Origin: Mycolicibacillus trivialis
GTDB lineage: Bacteria > Actinomycetota > Actinomycetes > Mycobacteriales > Mycobacteriaceae
Direction: 5' to 3'
Assembly (NCBI RefSeq): GCF_002102395.1
Contig: NZ_LQPZ01000021.1
Span: 1 to 51,248, forward strand
DNA: 51,248 nt
The position numbers were made by a program, and so were the translations under genes. Shown here in pieces: positions 29,902 to 46,265 of this stretch. Position 1 is the stretch's first letter, and the number at the start of each line of letters is the position of its first letter. The notes under the pieces were generated by a model. The model searched no databases. It saw only the letters and a program-made list of their open reading frames with translations, and had not been told where the DNA came from.

Positions 29902-31092
29902 CTACCGGCGGTGGCCGTCACCGCGGGAGCGGCCGGCGTCGGAACCCACCAGTTCGCTCCACTCGTCGGCTTCGGACTCCTGCACCCGGTAGCGCGGCAG
30001 CGCGCCCGGGTGGTTGCGCTGCAGCCAGTCGATCAGGCCCTCACGCACGTCGCAACGCAGCACGAACAGCGCATCGGCGTCGGCGGCGCTGACCATCGGA
30101 CGCACCCGCAGAAACCCGCCCACGGCGTTGGTCACCCGCAACGAACTGGCCCGACCGTCCCACAGGTCACTCGCGGCGAGCAGCCGGTCCAATTCGGCGC
30201 GCATCTCGTCGATCGGCACGGTGAAGTCCACATCCAGTTCCACCGTGCCGAGCAGCTCGGTCGCGTTGCGGGTCCAGTTCTCGAACGGGTTGGTGGTGAA
30301 GTAGGTGGTCGGCAGCACCAGGCGGCGCTGATCCCAGATCTCGACCACCACATAGGTCAGGGTGATTTCGTCGATCCGGCCGTACTCCCCCTCCACGACC
30401 ACGATGTCGCCGACCCGGATGGCGTCGGAGAACGAGATCTGCATCCCGGCGAACACCGACCCCAGTGAGGTCTGGGCGGCCAGACCGGCGACCACCGACA
30501 GCACCCCGGCGGAGGCGAACAGCGTGGTCCCGATCTGGGTGAAGCCGGGGAACGTCATCAGCGCCGCGGCCGCACCGAGCACGACGATGATGACGATCGC
30601 CAACCGGCGCAGCGTCATCACCTGCGTTTGAATCCGGCGTTTCCGGCGGTGCCCGCCGGTGAACTGGTCATCAACGACGGTGAAGCGGGCCACGGTGCGC
30701 CGCTCGGCGACCATCACCAGGCTGGCCACCAGCCAGGTGATCGCCGCGATGATCAGGATGTGCAGCACGTGGTCGATGCGGGGACGCCACGGGCTCTCGC
30801 CGTCGACGGTGGCGGCCACCGCGATGTTCGCGGCGATCAGCATCAGCGTCGCACGAAACGGGTGCCGGGTGAAGGTCGCGAGATCATGGACGATCCCGCG
30901 GTCGCGGCCGAACCGTCGCAGCAGCCAGGAGACCGCCCACCCCAGTAGGTAAGCGACGGCGACCGCGCCGGCCACCCAGCCCAGCACGACGGCGAGCCGG
31001 GTGGCGGAGTGCAGGTTGGCGCTGGTCGTTTCGGAGTCCACGGCGAACGCGTGCAAGGGGAAAAGCGAAGTCAGCTCGACACCATCGAGCAC
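29902..31092 (-). CDS. MscS-family mechanosensitive channel
   Basis: This is 396 residues from a GTG. Transmembrane segments lie near residues 30-57 (LAVVLGWVAGAVAVAYLLGW), 78-98, 110-130 and 165-185. The pore-lining helix region reads FASAGVLSVVAGLAAQTSLG, with the beta domain IRVGDIVVVEGEYGRIDEIT, followed by a short cytoplasmic C-domain. It probably releases solutes on osmotic downshock. It is downstream of a TetR gene on the same strand (90 bp gap), which could regulate it. Confidence 0.92.
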   Translation of the reverse strand: MLDGVELTSLFPLHAFAVDSETTSANLHSATRLAVVLGWVAGAVAVAYLLGWAVSWLLRRFGRDRGIVHDLATFTRHPFRATLMLIAANIAVAATVDGESPWRPRIDHVLHILIIAAITWLVASLVMVAERRTVARFTVVDDQFTGGHRRKRRIQTQVMTLRRLAIVIIVVLGAAAALMTFPGFTQIGTTLFASAGVLSVVAGLAAQTSLGSVFAGMQISFSDAIRVGDIVVVEGEYGRIDEITLTYVVVEIWDQRRLVLPTTYFTTNPFENWTRNATELLGTVELDVDFTVPIDEMRAELDRLLAASDLWDGRASSLRVTNAVGGFLRVRPMVSAADADALFVLRCDVREGLIDWLQRNHPGALPRYRVQESEADEWSELVGSDAGRSRGDGHRR

Positions 31093-31182
31093 GAATATCA
31101 GCTCCCGCGAGTCGGGGTCGGTCGGTCGCCTCCGCGAGTCTAGGTGAGCTGCCCCGATCCGTCACGCGTGCCGGACAGCCCG

Positions 31183-31755
31183 TCAGGCGCTGCGCAGTTC
31201 CATCCCGGCGGCCAGCCGCACCACCATGTCGGTGAACACCGCGTCGGTGTCGATGCCGTCCATGGCACCGGTCATCTCCAGCAGCACGAACCCGTGCATC
31301 GCCGACCAGAACTCCAGCGCGGCGTGGAACGCCTCCTCGCCGTCGAGCCCGTAGGACGCCAGCACCGCGATCACCGGGGCGGCCGCGGCCCGGGTCGCGG
31401 CAGTGAACTCCGGGTCGTCCCCGCCGAACGGCATCCGGGTGAACGCCGAGTACCGGCCCGGGTGGTGGTGGGCGTAGCTGCGGTAGGCGCCGGCCATCGC
31501 CAGCACCGCGTCGTCACGGGCGCGGCCACCGCCGGCCCGGTTGAGCATCGCGATGATGTCGTCGACGACGTGCATGCGCACGCTGCGCCGCAGGTCTTCG
31601 AGGCTGTCGAGGTGGTTGTACAGCGATGGGCCCTTGGTGCCCAGTTGGATGGCGAGCGCGTTGATCGTCAATGCGTCCCAGCCCTCGCGGTCCAGGAAGG
31701 TCAGCGCGGCCGAAACGATGCTGTCGCGGCTCAGCTTGGTCGACCGCGCTGCCAT
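31183..31755 (-). CDS. TetR/AcrR family transcriptional regulator
   Basis: This is 190 residues from the ATG at 31755, with GGAGAG upstream. The HTH is at about 8-50 (SRDSIVSAALTFLDREGWDA, LTINALAIQLGTKGPSLYNH). The C-terminal ligand domain (HPGRYSAFTRMPFGGDD, AALEFWSAMHGFVLLEMTGA) is of the TetR_C/WHG type. Its location next to rpsL is conserved in mycobacteria. The ligand is unknown. Confidence 0.9.
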   Translation of the reverse strand: MAARSTKLSRDSIVSAALTFLDREGWDALTINALAIQLGTKGPSLYNHLDSLEDLRRSVRMHVVDDIIAMLNRAGGGRARDDAVLAMAGAYRSYAHHHPGRYSAFTRMPFGGDDPEFTAATRAAAAPVIAVLASYGLDGEEAFHAALEFWSAMHGFVLLEMTGAMDGIDTDAVFTDMVVRLAAGMELRSA

Positions 31756-31929
31756 GACACTCACTCTCCGGTTGCGGCGCCGGGGGCGGGTCACCGCGTT
31801 CAGCCCCGAACTCTAGTGGACGCCGTTCTCCGACCGGTTGACCAAGTCGACCACGGCCGCGGCGCGGGGACGTAAGCTCACAGACGATTCGGGCAACGCG
31901 ATCGGGCGACGTGGCGGAGGTGTGCGGCG

Positions 31930-32316
31930 GTGAAACGGGTTCGAGCGGGAGTGACCGCGGTCGGTGTCACCGCGGCCGCGGCCGCCGCGCTGGTCGGCCC
32001 GATGGTCACCGCGCCGGCCGCGCACGCGATCTACGGCGACACCCACATCGTCGGGCAGGGCATCCGCCAGACCGTCGACTGCAACGACGCCACCCTCTAC
32101 GTGCTCGGCTCGCAGAACATCATCAACGTGGTGGGCAGCTGCTGGGCGATCACGGTGCAGGGGTCGTCGAACACGATCATCGCCGACACCGTCGTCAACG
32201 ACATCACCGTCTACGGCATCGACCAGACGGTGTTCTTCCACAACGGCGAGCCGGCGCTGATCGACCGGGGGCGCGAGTTGGGTATGGCCAACCGGCTGCA
32301 GCGCGTGCCCGCCTGA
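31930..32316 (+). CDS. DUF3060 secreted protein
   Basis: This is 128 residues from a GTG with GGAGG upstream. The signal peptide is about residues 1-33, ending APAAHA. The mature part is a single DUF3060 unit with two cysteines (TVDCND and VGSCWA) and beta-strand repeats of the type SNTIIADTVVNDITVYGIDQ. The function of the family is unknown. It is followed after 13 bp by a paralogue. Confidence 0.85.
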   Translation: MKRVRAGVTAVGVTAAAAAALVGPMVTAPAAHAIYGDTHIVGQGIRQTVDCNDATLYVLGSQNIINVVGSCWAITVQGSSNTIIADTVVNDITVYGIDQTVFFHNGEPALIDRGRELGMANRLQRVPA

Positions 32317-32329
32317 TCCGGGCGCAGCG

Positions 32330-32695
32330 GTGCGCACGCTTCGGCTGATTCCCCTCGTCGCCGCCGCGACGGTGGCGCTGGCCGGCTGCGGCGGCTCCGA
32401 GTCACGGACCGACGGCTCCGGGCCGGCGACCACGGCGGTCTACGACTCGGTGGGCACCACCGCCGAATTGGATTGCGGTGACGGCGGTTCATTGCGCGTC
32501 ACCGGCTCCAACAACATGCTGACGGTGACCGGGGTGTGCGCCACCGTGTCGGTCGGCGGCGCCGACAACCGAGTCCGCCTCGATCGGGTCGAGCGCGAAA
32601 TCTCCGTCGAGGGACTCAACAACACCGTCACCTACCACTCCGGCGACCCGGCGGTGGAACACCTCGGTGCCGGCAACACCGTCGCCGCGGACTGA
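32330..32695 (+). CDS. DUF3060 lipoprotein
   Basis: This is 121 residues from a GTG. The N-terminus is a lipoprotein signal, MRTLRLIPLVAAATVALAGC, with the lipobox LAGC at residues 17-20. The mature part aligns with the preceding protein: LDCGDGGSLRV and VTGVCATVSV match its cysteine pair, and NNTVTYHSGDPAV matches its DQTVFFHNGEPAL. The two probably arose by duplication, one free and one membrane-anchored. Confidence 0.85.
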   Translation: MRTLRLIPLVAAATVALAGCGGSESRTDGSGPATTAVYDSVGTTAELDCGDGGSLRVTGSNNMLTVTGVCATVSVGGADNRVRLDRVEREISVEGLNNTVTYHSGDPAVEHLGAGNTVAAD

Positions 32696-32725
32696 GTCGG
32701 GGCGCTCGGGTTTCAGCCGGGACCG

Positions 32726-33493
32726 TCAGCCGGGTGCGCCGTGTCGGCCCGCGCCGTCCGCGAACCGGCCCGCCCCCGCCGCGGCCTCCGCGGCGACCTC
32801 GGCGAACGACCCGAACTCCTCGGCCATCGCCTCCGGTTCGGGCCGGCCCCACTGGTTCAGCGCGGAGCGCCGGTCCGCGCGCAGGCACCCCTGCGGCAGC
32901 GCCGCCAGTTCCGCGGCGAGGGTCTCCGCGGCGCCCCTGGCCTGCCCGGCCGGCACCACCCGGTTGGCCAACCCGATCGCCTGCGCTTCGGCGGCACCGA
33001 CTGCCCGCCCGGTGAGGATGAGGTCCATGGCCCGGCTGTGCCCGATGAGGCGGGGCAGCCGCACGGTGCCGCCGTCGATGAGCGGCACCCCCCAGCGCCG
33101 GCAGAACACCCCGAACACGGCGTCGTCATCGGCGACCCGCAGGTCACACCAGAGCGCGAGTTCCAGCCCGCCGGCCACCGCGTAGCCGCTGACCGCGGCG
33201 ATCACCGGTTTGGACAGGGTCATCCGGGTGGGCCCCATCGGACCGGGTCCGTCGGGTCGCACCCGGTTGCTGTCTGCGGTGCCGAACGCTTTGAGATCGG
33301 CTCCGGCGCAGAAGGTCCCGCCGGCGCCGCAGAGCACCGCGACCGCGGCGTCGTCGTCGCGATCGAAGTCGTCGAAGGCGGCGTGCAGCTGTTCAGCCAT
33401 CGGCCCGTCGACCGCGTTGCGCGCCGACGGGCGGTTCATGATGACGGTGGTGACCGGACCGTGCCGCTCCACCAGGACCGCGTCGGTGCTCAT
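32726..33493 (-). CDS. Enoyl-CoA hydratase/isomerase family protein
   Basis: This is 255 residues of crotonase fold. The oxyanion segments are LCGAGGTFCAGADLKAFG (about 54-71) and AAVSGYAVAGGLELALWCDL (about 98-117), then GTVRLPRLIGHSRAMDLILT. One usual catalytic glutamate region reads PLIDGGTVRLP. It likely hydrates enoyl-CoA in fatty-acid breakdown. It corresponds in position to EchA5 of M. tuberculosis. The ATG overlaps the PaaX-like stop by 4 bp. Confidence 0.9.
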   Translation of the reverse strand: MSTDAVLVERHGPVTTVIMNRPSARNAVDGPMAEQLHAAFDDFDRDDDAAVAVLCGAGGTFCAGADLKAFGTADSNRVRPDGPGPMGPTRMTLSKPVIAAVSGYAVAGGLELALWCDLRVADDDAVFGVFCRRWGVPLIDGGTVRLPRLIGHSRAMDLILTGRAVGAAEAQAIGLANRVVPAGQARGAAETLAAELAALPQGCLRADRRSALNQWGRPEPEAMAEEFGSFAEVAAEAAAGAGRFADGAGRHGAPG

Positions 33494-34236
33494 GGCGTCT
33501 CCAGGGCCAGGGGGCGGTGTTCGCCGAGTTCCGCGGCGAATTCACGGTAGGCGACGCGCAGTTCGGGGCCCGGCCAGTGCGGCGGCTGCAGTTCCTCGGG
33601 AAGCACGGGGTCGGTGAGGAGGTGGCGCACCGCGGCGGCCGCCGCGGTGAACCGGGCGGCCAGATCGGTCGCGTCGGTGAGCGCCGAGAGGATCTGCGCG
33701 CCCTGCCGGGCCCAGGCGGGTAGATCCCACAACCGGCCGGCGAGGTCGACGGGGTCGTCGTCGCGGGTGGTCAGTATCCGCAGTTGGCGCAGCGTCGCGG
33801 CGTCGAGCGCGACCGGCAGGTTGTTCGGCCGTAGCCAGACGCCTTCGCGTAGTTCACCGAAGCGGTTGTGCTGCAGCGCGGTCCGCAGCGTCGCGCGGGT
33901 GCGAGCGCCGTTGCCGACGCTGGTGATCACCGGGGTGATCCACTCGCCGCGCCACGGCCGCACATCGGGGTCGAGGGCTTCGTCCTGGCGGCGTTGGCGG
34001 GCCAGCAGCCTGGCCGAGAGCCGGTAGCCGTCGGCGGAGCGGATCAGATCACCGGCGCCGACCATGCGGGTCAGCGCCACCCGCAGCGTGGTCTCCTTGA
34101 TACCGAACTCGGCGGCCAGCCGGACCAGTTCGGCCGACCCGGCCCACGCCGGGTGCGCCCCGAGCAGCATCGACAGCACGACGGAACGCGCGGTGAGCCG
34201 GGCGGGGGTGTAGGCCATCGAGGCGGTGGCGCTCAT
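33490..34236 (-). CDS. PaaX-like transcriptional regulator
   Basis: This is 248 residues. An N-terminal winged helix (ARSVVLSMLLGAHPAWAGSA, AAEFGIKETTLRVALTRMVG) is followed by the PaaX central domain with PWRGEWITPVI and a C-terminal helical part. PaaX proteins repress phenylacetyl-CoA genes and bind acyl-CoA-type ligands. It overlaps both fadE8-like and echA-like genes by 4 bp, so it is made together with enzymes whose substrates it may sense. Confidence 0.88.
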   Translation of the reverse strand: MSATASMAYTPARLTARSVVLSMLLGAHPAWAGSAELVRLAAEFGIKETTLRVALTRMVGAGDLIRSADGYRLSARLLARQRRQDEALDPDVRPWRGEWITPVITSVGNGARTRATLRTALQHNRFGELREGVWLRPNNLPVALDAATLRQLRILTTRDDDPVDLAGRLWDLPAWARQGAQILSALTDATDLAARFTAAAAAVRHLLTDPVLPEELQPPHWPGPELRVAYREFAAELGEHRPLALETP

Positions 34237-35873
34237 CCCTTGACCATGACCCGCTCCAGGATCGGGGCGAGGTCCAGGCCCGGCGGCAGGGTGCCGTAGG
34301 CGTGGCCGCGGTCCCGGCCGAGCCGGGTGGCCAGGAATGCTTCGCTGACCGCGGGGTGGCCGTGGCGGAGTAGCAGGGCGGCCTGCAGGGCGAGGCAGAT
34401 GTCCTCGGCGATGCGGCGGGCCGCGAACTGCGCCTCGGTCGGGTCGCCGAGGTGGTGCAGCCGGCTCTTCAGGGAGCTGACGTGCTCATCGAGGCGCGGG
34501 TCCTGGCCGGCGGACTTGTCGATGTCGTCGAAGAGCACGTCGACCGACTTCGGCTGGGTCGCAATGGCGCGCAGGGTGTCCAGCGCACTGACGTTGCCCG
34601 AGCCCTCCCAGATGCCCATCAGCGGAGCCTCGCGGAACAGTCGCGGCATGCCCGAGTCCTCGATGTAGCCGTTGCCGCCAAGGCATTCCATCGCCTCGGC
34701 CGCGTGCGGAGTGGCTTGTTTGCACACCCAGTACTTGGTCGCGGCCAGGCCGATGCGCCGCAACAGTCCGTCGTATTCGTCACCGCGGACCGCGTTGTCG
34801 GTGGCCCCGGCCATCCGCATCGCCACCATGGTGGCCGCCTCGGCCTCGACGGCCAGGTCGGCGAGGACGTTGCGCATCAGCGGCTGGTCGATCAGGTAGG
34901 CGCCGAAGGCCTTGCGGTGCTGGGCGTGGTGGACCGCACGGGTCAGTCCGGAACGCATGCTGGTGGCACTGGCCAGGGCGCAGTCGAGGCGGGTGAGGTT
35001 GACCATCTCGATGATCACCGCGACACCACGCCCCTCCTCCCCGATCAGCCAGGCGGTGGCGCCGTCGTACTCGACCTCCGAGGAGGCGTTGGCGTGGTCG
35101 CCGAGTTTGTCCTTCAGCCGTTGCAGCCGCATGCGGTTGCGGGTGCCGTCGGGTAGCACCCGGGGCAACAGGAAGCAGCTCAACCCGCCGGGAGCCTGGG
35201 CGAGCACCAGGAAGATGTCGCCCATCGGCGCGGAGGTGAACCATTTGTGGCCGGTGAGGGTGTAGCTGCCGTCGCTGTTCGGGGTGGCGGCGGTGGTGCC
35301 GGCCCGGACGTCCGAGCCACCCTGCTTCTCGGTCATCGACATGCCCGCCGTGATGCCGGTCTTGGCGGTGGCCACCTTGGTCGGATCCGGATCGTAGTCG
35401 CGGGTGGTGAGCAGCGGTTCGTAGCGTTCGGCCAGCTCCTGGTTGTAACGCAGGGCAGGAACCGCCGCGTAGGTCATCGAGATCGGACAGAGGTGACCGG
35501 GCTCGACCGTCCAGACCCCCATCTTGGCGGCGCGCACCACGTGAGCGCCGGGGCGGGGGTCGGCCCACGGCGCGGCGTGCAGCCCGTGGCCGATCGCGGT
35601 GCGCATCAGCTCGTGGTAGGCGGGGTCGTATTCGACGCGGTCGATGCGATGGCCCACGGCGTCGTGGGTGTGCAGGATCGGGCGGTTTCGGTCGGCGAGC
35701 TCCCCCCAGCGCCGGGCCTCGGCGGTTCCGGCGAGCGCGCCGAGTTCGGTGACCTCGTCGACCCCCCAGTCGCCGCCCTCGCGGATCAGGGCTTCGACCA
35801 GCATCGGGGCGGTGGCCGGGTTATAGCCCTCCAGCGGCGGGACCTGGTTGGTGACGGTGTGCGTGTCGCTCAT
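34233..35873 (-). CDS. Acyl-CoA dehydrogenase, AidB/FadE8 type
   Basis: This is 546 residues from the ATG at 35873. Motifs: KTGITAGMSMTEKQGGSDVR (about 170-190), SYTLTGHKWFTSAPMGDIFL, and the C-terminal AAEAMECLGGNGYIEDSGMP with RLFREAPLMGIWEGSGNV, which together mark the AidB-like acyl-CoA dehydrogenase group. It uses FAD to oxidise an acyl-CoA; in AidB itself the role includes DNA protection. Position matches FadE8. A -10-like TAACAC box lies 7 nt upstream of the ATG, so the mRNA may be leaderless. Confidence 0.92.
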   Translation of the reverse strand: MSDTHTVTNQVPPLEGYNPATAPMLVEALIREGGDWGVDEVTELGALAGTAEARRWGELADRNRPILHTHDAVGHRIDRVEYDPAYHELMRTAIGHGLHAAPWADPRPGAHVVRAAKMGVWTVEPGHLCPISMTYAAVPALRYNQELAERYEPLLTTRDYDPDPTKVATAKTGITAGMSMTEKQGGSDVRAGTTAATPNSDGSYTLTGHKWFTSAPMGDIFLVLAQAPGGLSCFLLPRVLPDGTRNRMRLQRLKDKLGDHANASSEVEYDGATAWLIGEEGRGVAVIIEMVNLTRLDCALASATSMRSGLTRAVHHAQHRKAFGAYLIDQPLMRNVLADLAVEAEAATMVAMRMAGATDNAVRGDEYDGLLRRIGLAATKYWVCKQATPHAAEAMECLGGNGYIEDSGMPRLFREAPLMGIWEGSGNVSALDTLRAIATQPKSVDVLFDDIDKSAGQDPRLDEHVSSLKSRLHHLGDPTEAQFAARRIAEDICLALQAALLLRHGHPAVSEAFLATRLGRDRGHAYGTLPPGLDLAPILERVMVKG

Positions 35874-35880
35874 CACTCCA

Positions 35881-35917
35881 GTGTTACAGAATTCCCACAA
35901 TCGAACAAGGACTGTAA
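35881..35917 (-). promoter_or_regulatory. Promoter of the fadE8-like operon with flanking inverted repeat
   Basis: On the minus strand TTGTTC (35903-35908) and TAACAC (35881-35886) are 16 bp apart. TTACAG (35884-35889) and CTGTAA (35912-35917) form inverted half-sites 22 bp apart around the promoter. Confidence 0.5.
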
Positions 35918-35920
35918 TAA

Positions 35921-36070
35921 TCGGGGTCGCGCGGCAGTAGTCGGGGTCGCGCGCCAATAGTCGGGGCCGCGGCGGAATGCGCAGGCCGGCTCATCCCTGA
36001 AATCGACACCGCAGCGGCGACATAGGCCTCCAGACGCCGGATTTGCGCGGTTTTGATGTCGATTTCAGGG
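35921..36070. repeat. 20-bp tandem repeat and 14-bp long-range inverted repeat
   Basis: TCGGGGTCGC-type units repeat at 35921, 35941 and 35961 (20-bp period, last unit partial). Immediately after, 35995-36008 and 36057-36070 are perfect 14-bp inverted repeats with 48 bp between. They fill the gap between the fadE8-like gene and end, and no gene is present. Confidence 0.8.
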
Positions 36071-36084
36071 CTGCCGGGCCGCGG

Positions 36085-36843
36085 TCAACCGCCCAATTGT
36101 TCACGCAGGAATGCGATGTCGTCCTTGCGGCCCTCTTCGGCGGTTTCGCAGATCACCGGGGCGCCTGCGGCTTTGACCACCGCGACCAGCAACTGCGGAT
36201 CGATCTCGCCGGTGCCGAAGTTGGCGTGGCGGTCCCGGCCGGAGCCCGGCGCGTCCTTGGAGTCGTTGCAGTGCACCAGGTCGATGCGTCCGGTGATCGC
36301 CTTGATCCGGTCGACGGCGTCCAGCAACGACTCCCCGGCCGCCCAGGTGTGGCAGGTGTCCAGGCAGAACCCGACGCCGGTGTCACCGATGTGGTCCCAC
36401 AGGCCGGCGATGGTGTCGAACCGCCGGGCCATCGCGTTCTGCCCGCCCGCGGTGTTCTCCACGTACACCGGGACGTCGGATTCCAGCTGGTCGAGTGCTT
36501 TGCGCCAGCGGGTGAACCCGTCGACCGGGTCCTCGTCGGCGGCGAGGTGGCCGCCGTGGACGATGACCGCCTTGGCCCCGATGTCGGCGGCGGCATCGCA
36601 AGTCTGCTGCAGGATCTTGCGGGACGGGATGCGCACCCGGTTGTTGGCCGAGGCGACGTTGATCAGGTACGGCGCGTGGACGTAAATGGGCAGGCCGGAG
36701 TCGCGCAGCGCGGCGGCGTCGTCGCGCGGTTTGGGCGCCTTCCAGCTTTGCGGATTGCCGAGGAAGATCTGCACCGTGTCGGCGCCGTCGGCCGCAGCCG
36801 CGCCGATCGGGTCCTTCGGGCTGACATGAGAACCGATGAGCAC
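36085..36843 (-). CDS. end: Deoxyribonuclease IV (AP endonuclease)
   Basis: This is a 252-residue Nfo-type TIM-barrel enzyme with GTG start ([11 protein letters not shown]). Metal-ligand motifs: [56 protein letters not shown] and ETAEE. It cuts abasic sites and repairs oxidised 3' ends. A TAGACT box 6 nt before the start and no Shine-Dalgarno suggest a leaderless message. It lies downstream of rpoC on the same strand, but the rpoC terminator separates them. Confidence 0.97.
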   Translation of the reverse strand: MLIGSHVSPKDPIGAAAADGADTVQIFLGNPQSWKAPKPRDDAAALRDSGLPIYVHAPYLINVASANNRVRIPSRKILQQTCDAAADIGAKAVIVHGGHLAADEDPVDGFTRWRKALDQLESDVPVYVENTAGGQNAMARRFDTIAGLWDHIGDTGVGFCLDTCHTWAAGESLLDAVDRIKAITGRIDLVHCNDSKDAPGSGRDRHANFGTGEIDPQLLVAVVKAAGAPVICETAEEGRKDDIAFLREQLGG

Positions 36844-36869
36844 GCGGCCAGTCTAGTGACCGGCCGAAC

Positions 36870-36985
36870 CGTGCCACCCCGCCGAACCGTGCCCCGCCCT
36901 CCGGAACCGTGCCCCGCCCGCCGGCCGAGCGTGCGCACAGTTGCGCGCTCGGCGCCGAACGTGAACCTGTGCGCACGTTCGGCGC
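36870..36985. repeat. Extragenic repeats between end and rpoC
   Basis: CCGAACCGTGCC-like blocks recur three times up to about 36920. Beyond them 36952-36963 and 36974-36985 form a perfect 12-bp stem around GCGCCGAACGTG with a 10-nt loop. GTGCGCAC occurs on both sides. It looks like a mobile or amplified intergenic element rather than a gene. Confidence 0.7.
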
Positions 36986-37030
36986 GCGGCGGGTACTCAA
37001 GCGCGGCGCGGTACTCAAGCGCGGTGAAAA

Positions 37031-37066
37031 CGAGGAAAGCCCCGGGCGCACCCGGGGCTTTCCTCG
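37031..37066 (-). terminator. Terminator of rpoB-rpoC
   Basis: A perfect 16-bp stem (37031-37046 with 37051-37066) and 4-nt loop is followed on the minus strand by TTTT. It starts 9 bp after the rpoC stop and is the most classical intrinsic terminator in the window. Confidence 0.95.
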
Positions 37067-37074
37067 TCGTGGGA

Positions 37075-44958
<7,884 letters not shown>

Positions 44959-46023
44959 CTACGCCTTCTGCGGAGGGATGGCCGCGGTGGGCGCCTCGTC
45001 CGGGTACTCGACGACGTCGCCGGAGTCGTTGGCGTGGTAGCGCCCGTTGTCCTCCATCGACTCCCGGATGGCCTGCTGGGCGGCCTCGGGCAGCGTGTGC
45101 ATGATCGAGCGGACCCGCTCCTGGCGCCGGTGCACGGCCTGGCGGTCGGGCATTCCCGGCGAGGCCGACAGCTGCGGGGGCACGCCCTCGATCTCCTCGA
45201 CCCCGCCGTGGTGCTGGCCGGCGTCGAGCATGGCCTGCTCCTCGGCCATGGTCGACTCGTCCTTCTCCTCCGACATCCCGATCGGGCCGATCCGTCGACC
45301 GTTGAGGAACTGCTTGACCACCGGCTCGTCGCTGGTCAACAGCACCTCGCGCGGGCCGAACATGACCAGTTCCTTGCGGAACAGCATGCCCATGTTGTCC
45401 GGCACGGTACGCGCGATGTTGATGTTGTGGGTCACGATCAGGATCGTGGCGTCGATCTGGGCGTTGATGTCGATCAGCAGCTGGCTCAGGTAGGCGGTAC
45501 GCACCGGGTCCAGACCGGAGTCCGGCTCGTCACAGAGGATGATCTCCGGGTCGAGCACCAGGGCGCGGGCCAGCCCGGCACGCTTGCGCATACCACCGGA
45601 GATCTCGCCGGGAAACTTCATCTCGTCGCCGGTCAGACCGACCAGGGAGAGCTTCTCCATGACGATGTCACGGATCTCGCTCTCCTTCTTCTTGGTGTGC
45701 TCGCGCAGCGGGAAGGCGGTGTTGTCGAACAGGTTCATCGAGCCGAACAGCGCGCCGTCCTGGAACAGCACCCCGAACAGGGTCCGGATGTCGTAGAGCT
45801 CCTTAGCCGAGCACTGGATGATGTCGGTGCCCTCGATCTTGATCGAGCCGCGCTCCGGGCGCAGCAGACCGATCAGGGACTTCAGGAACACCGATTTGCC
45901 GGTACCCGACGGGCCCAGCAAGACGCTGACCTCCCCCGCGGGGATGGTCATCGACACGTCTTCCCAGATGCGCGACGAGCCGAAAGACTTGGTCAGCCCC
46001 TCGACCTCGATTGCTACGCCCAC
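44959..46023 (-). CDS. mkl: Mce-associated ABC transporter ATP-binding protein
   Basis: This is 354 residues from a GTG. Walker A GPSGTGKS (37-44), ABC signature SGGMRKRAG (142-150) and Walker B IILCDEP (161-167) are intact. The roughly 100-residue tail beyond the ABC domain is charged and has no transmembrane segment; this extension marks the MceG/Mkl group that powers Mce lipid/cholesterol importers. The permease subunits (YrbE) are not in the window. It lies between rpoB and rplL as in other mycobacteria. Confidence 0.95.
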   Translation of the reverse strand: MGVAIEVEGLTKSFGSSRIWEDVSMTIPAGEVSVLLGPSGTGKSVFLKSLIGLLRPERGSIKIEGTDIIQCSAKELYDIRTLFGVLFQDGALFGSMNLFDNTAFPLREHTKKKESEIRDIVMEKLSLVGLTGDEMKFPGEISGGMRKRAGLARALVLDPEIILCDEPDSGLDPVRTAYLSQLLIDINAQIDATILIVTHNINIARTVPDNMGMLFRKELVMFGPREVLLTSDEPVVKQFLNGRRIGPIGMSEEKDESTMAEEQAMLDAGQHHGGVEEIEGVPPQLSASPGMPDRQAVHRRQERVRSIMHTLPEAAQQAIRESMEDNGRYHANDSGDVVEYPDEAPTAAIPPQKA

Positions 46024-46221
46024 GCGAGTTCCTTCCGCTTTACGCCTCTACTACGCCTGTCGACCGGCCGTTCCGACCGCTGTGGCATCCGTCACTGTAG
46101 CTCACGGCTGCCCGTCAGATCATATTTCGGACCAGACGTCCCGGCCCGCTTGCCGGAGCACACTACCGACCCCCCGCCCTGCGGCGGCGCCCAGGATCGC
46201 CATCGGATACCCATGGGATGG

Positions 46222-46258
46222 CGAAGGGCCCCCGGACCGCGGTCCCGGGGGCCCTTCG
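46222..46258 (-). terminator. Terminator of rplJ-rplL
   Basis: A 14-bp stem (46222-46235 with 46245-46258) around GGGCCCCCGG, with an inner GGACCGCGGTCC palindrome, starts 8 bp after the rplL stop. Confidence 0.85.
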
Positions 46259-46265
46259 ACGAAAC

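Noticed and set aside
31813..32433. 206-codon minus-strand frame
   Set aside because: It is antisense to the DUF3060 gene with clear signal peptide and paralogue; its composition is typical of a mirror frame.
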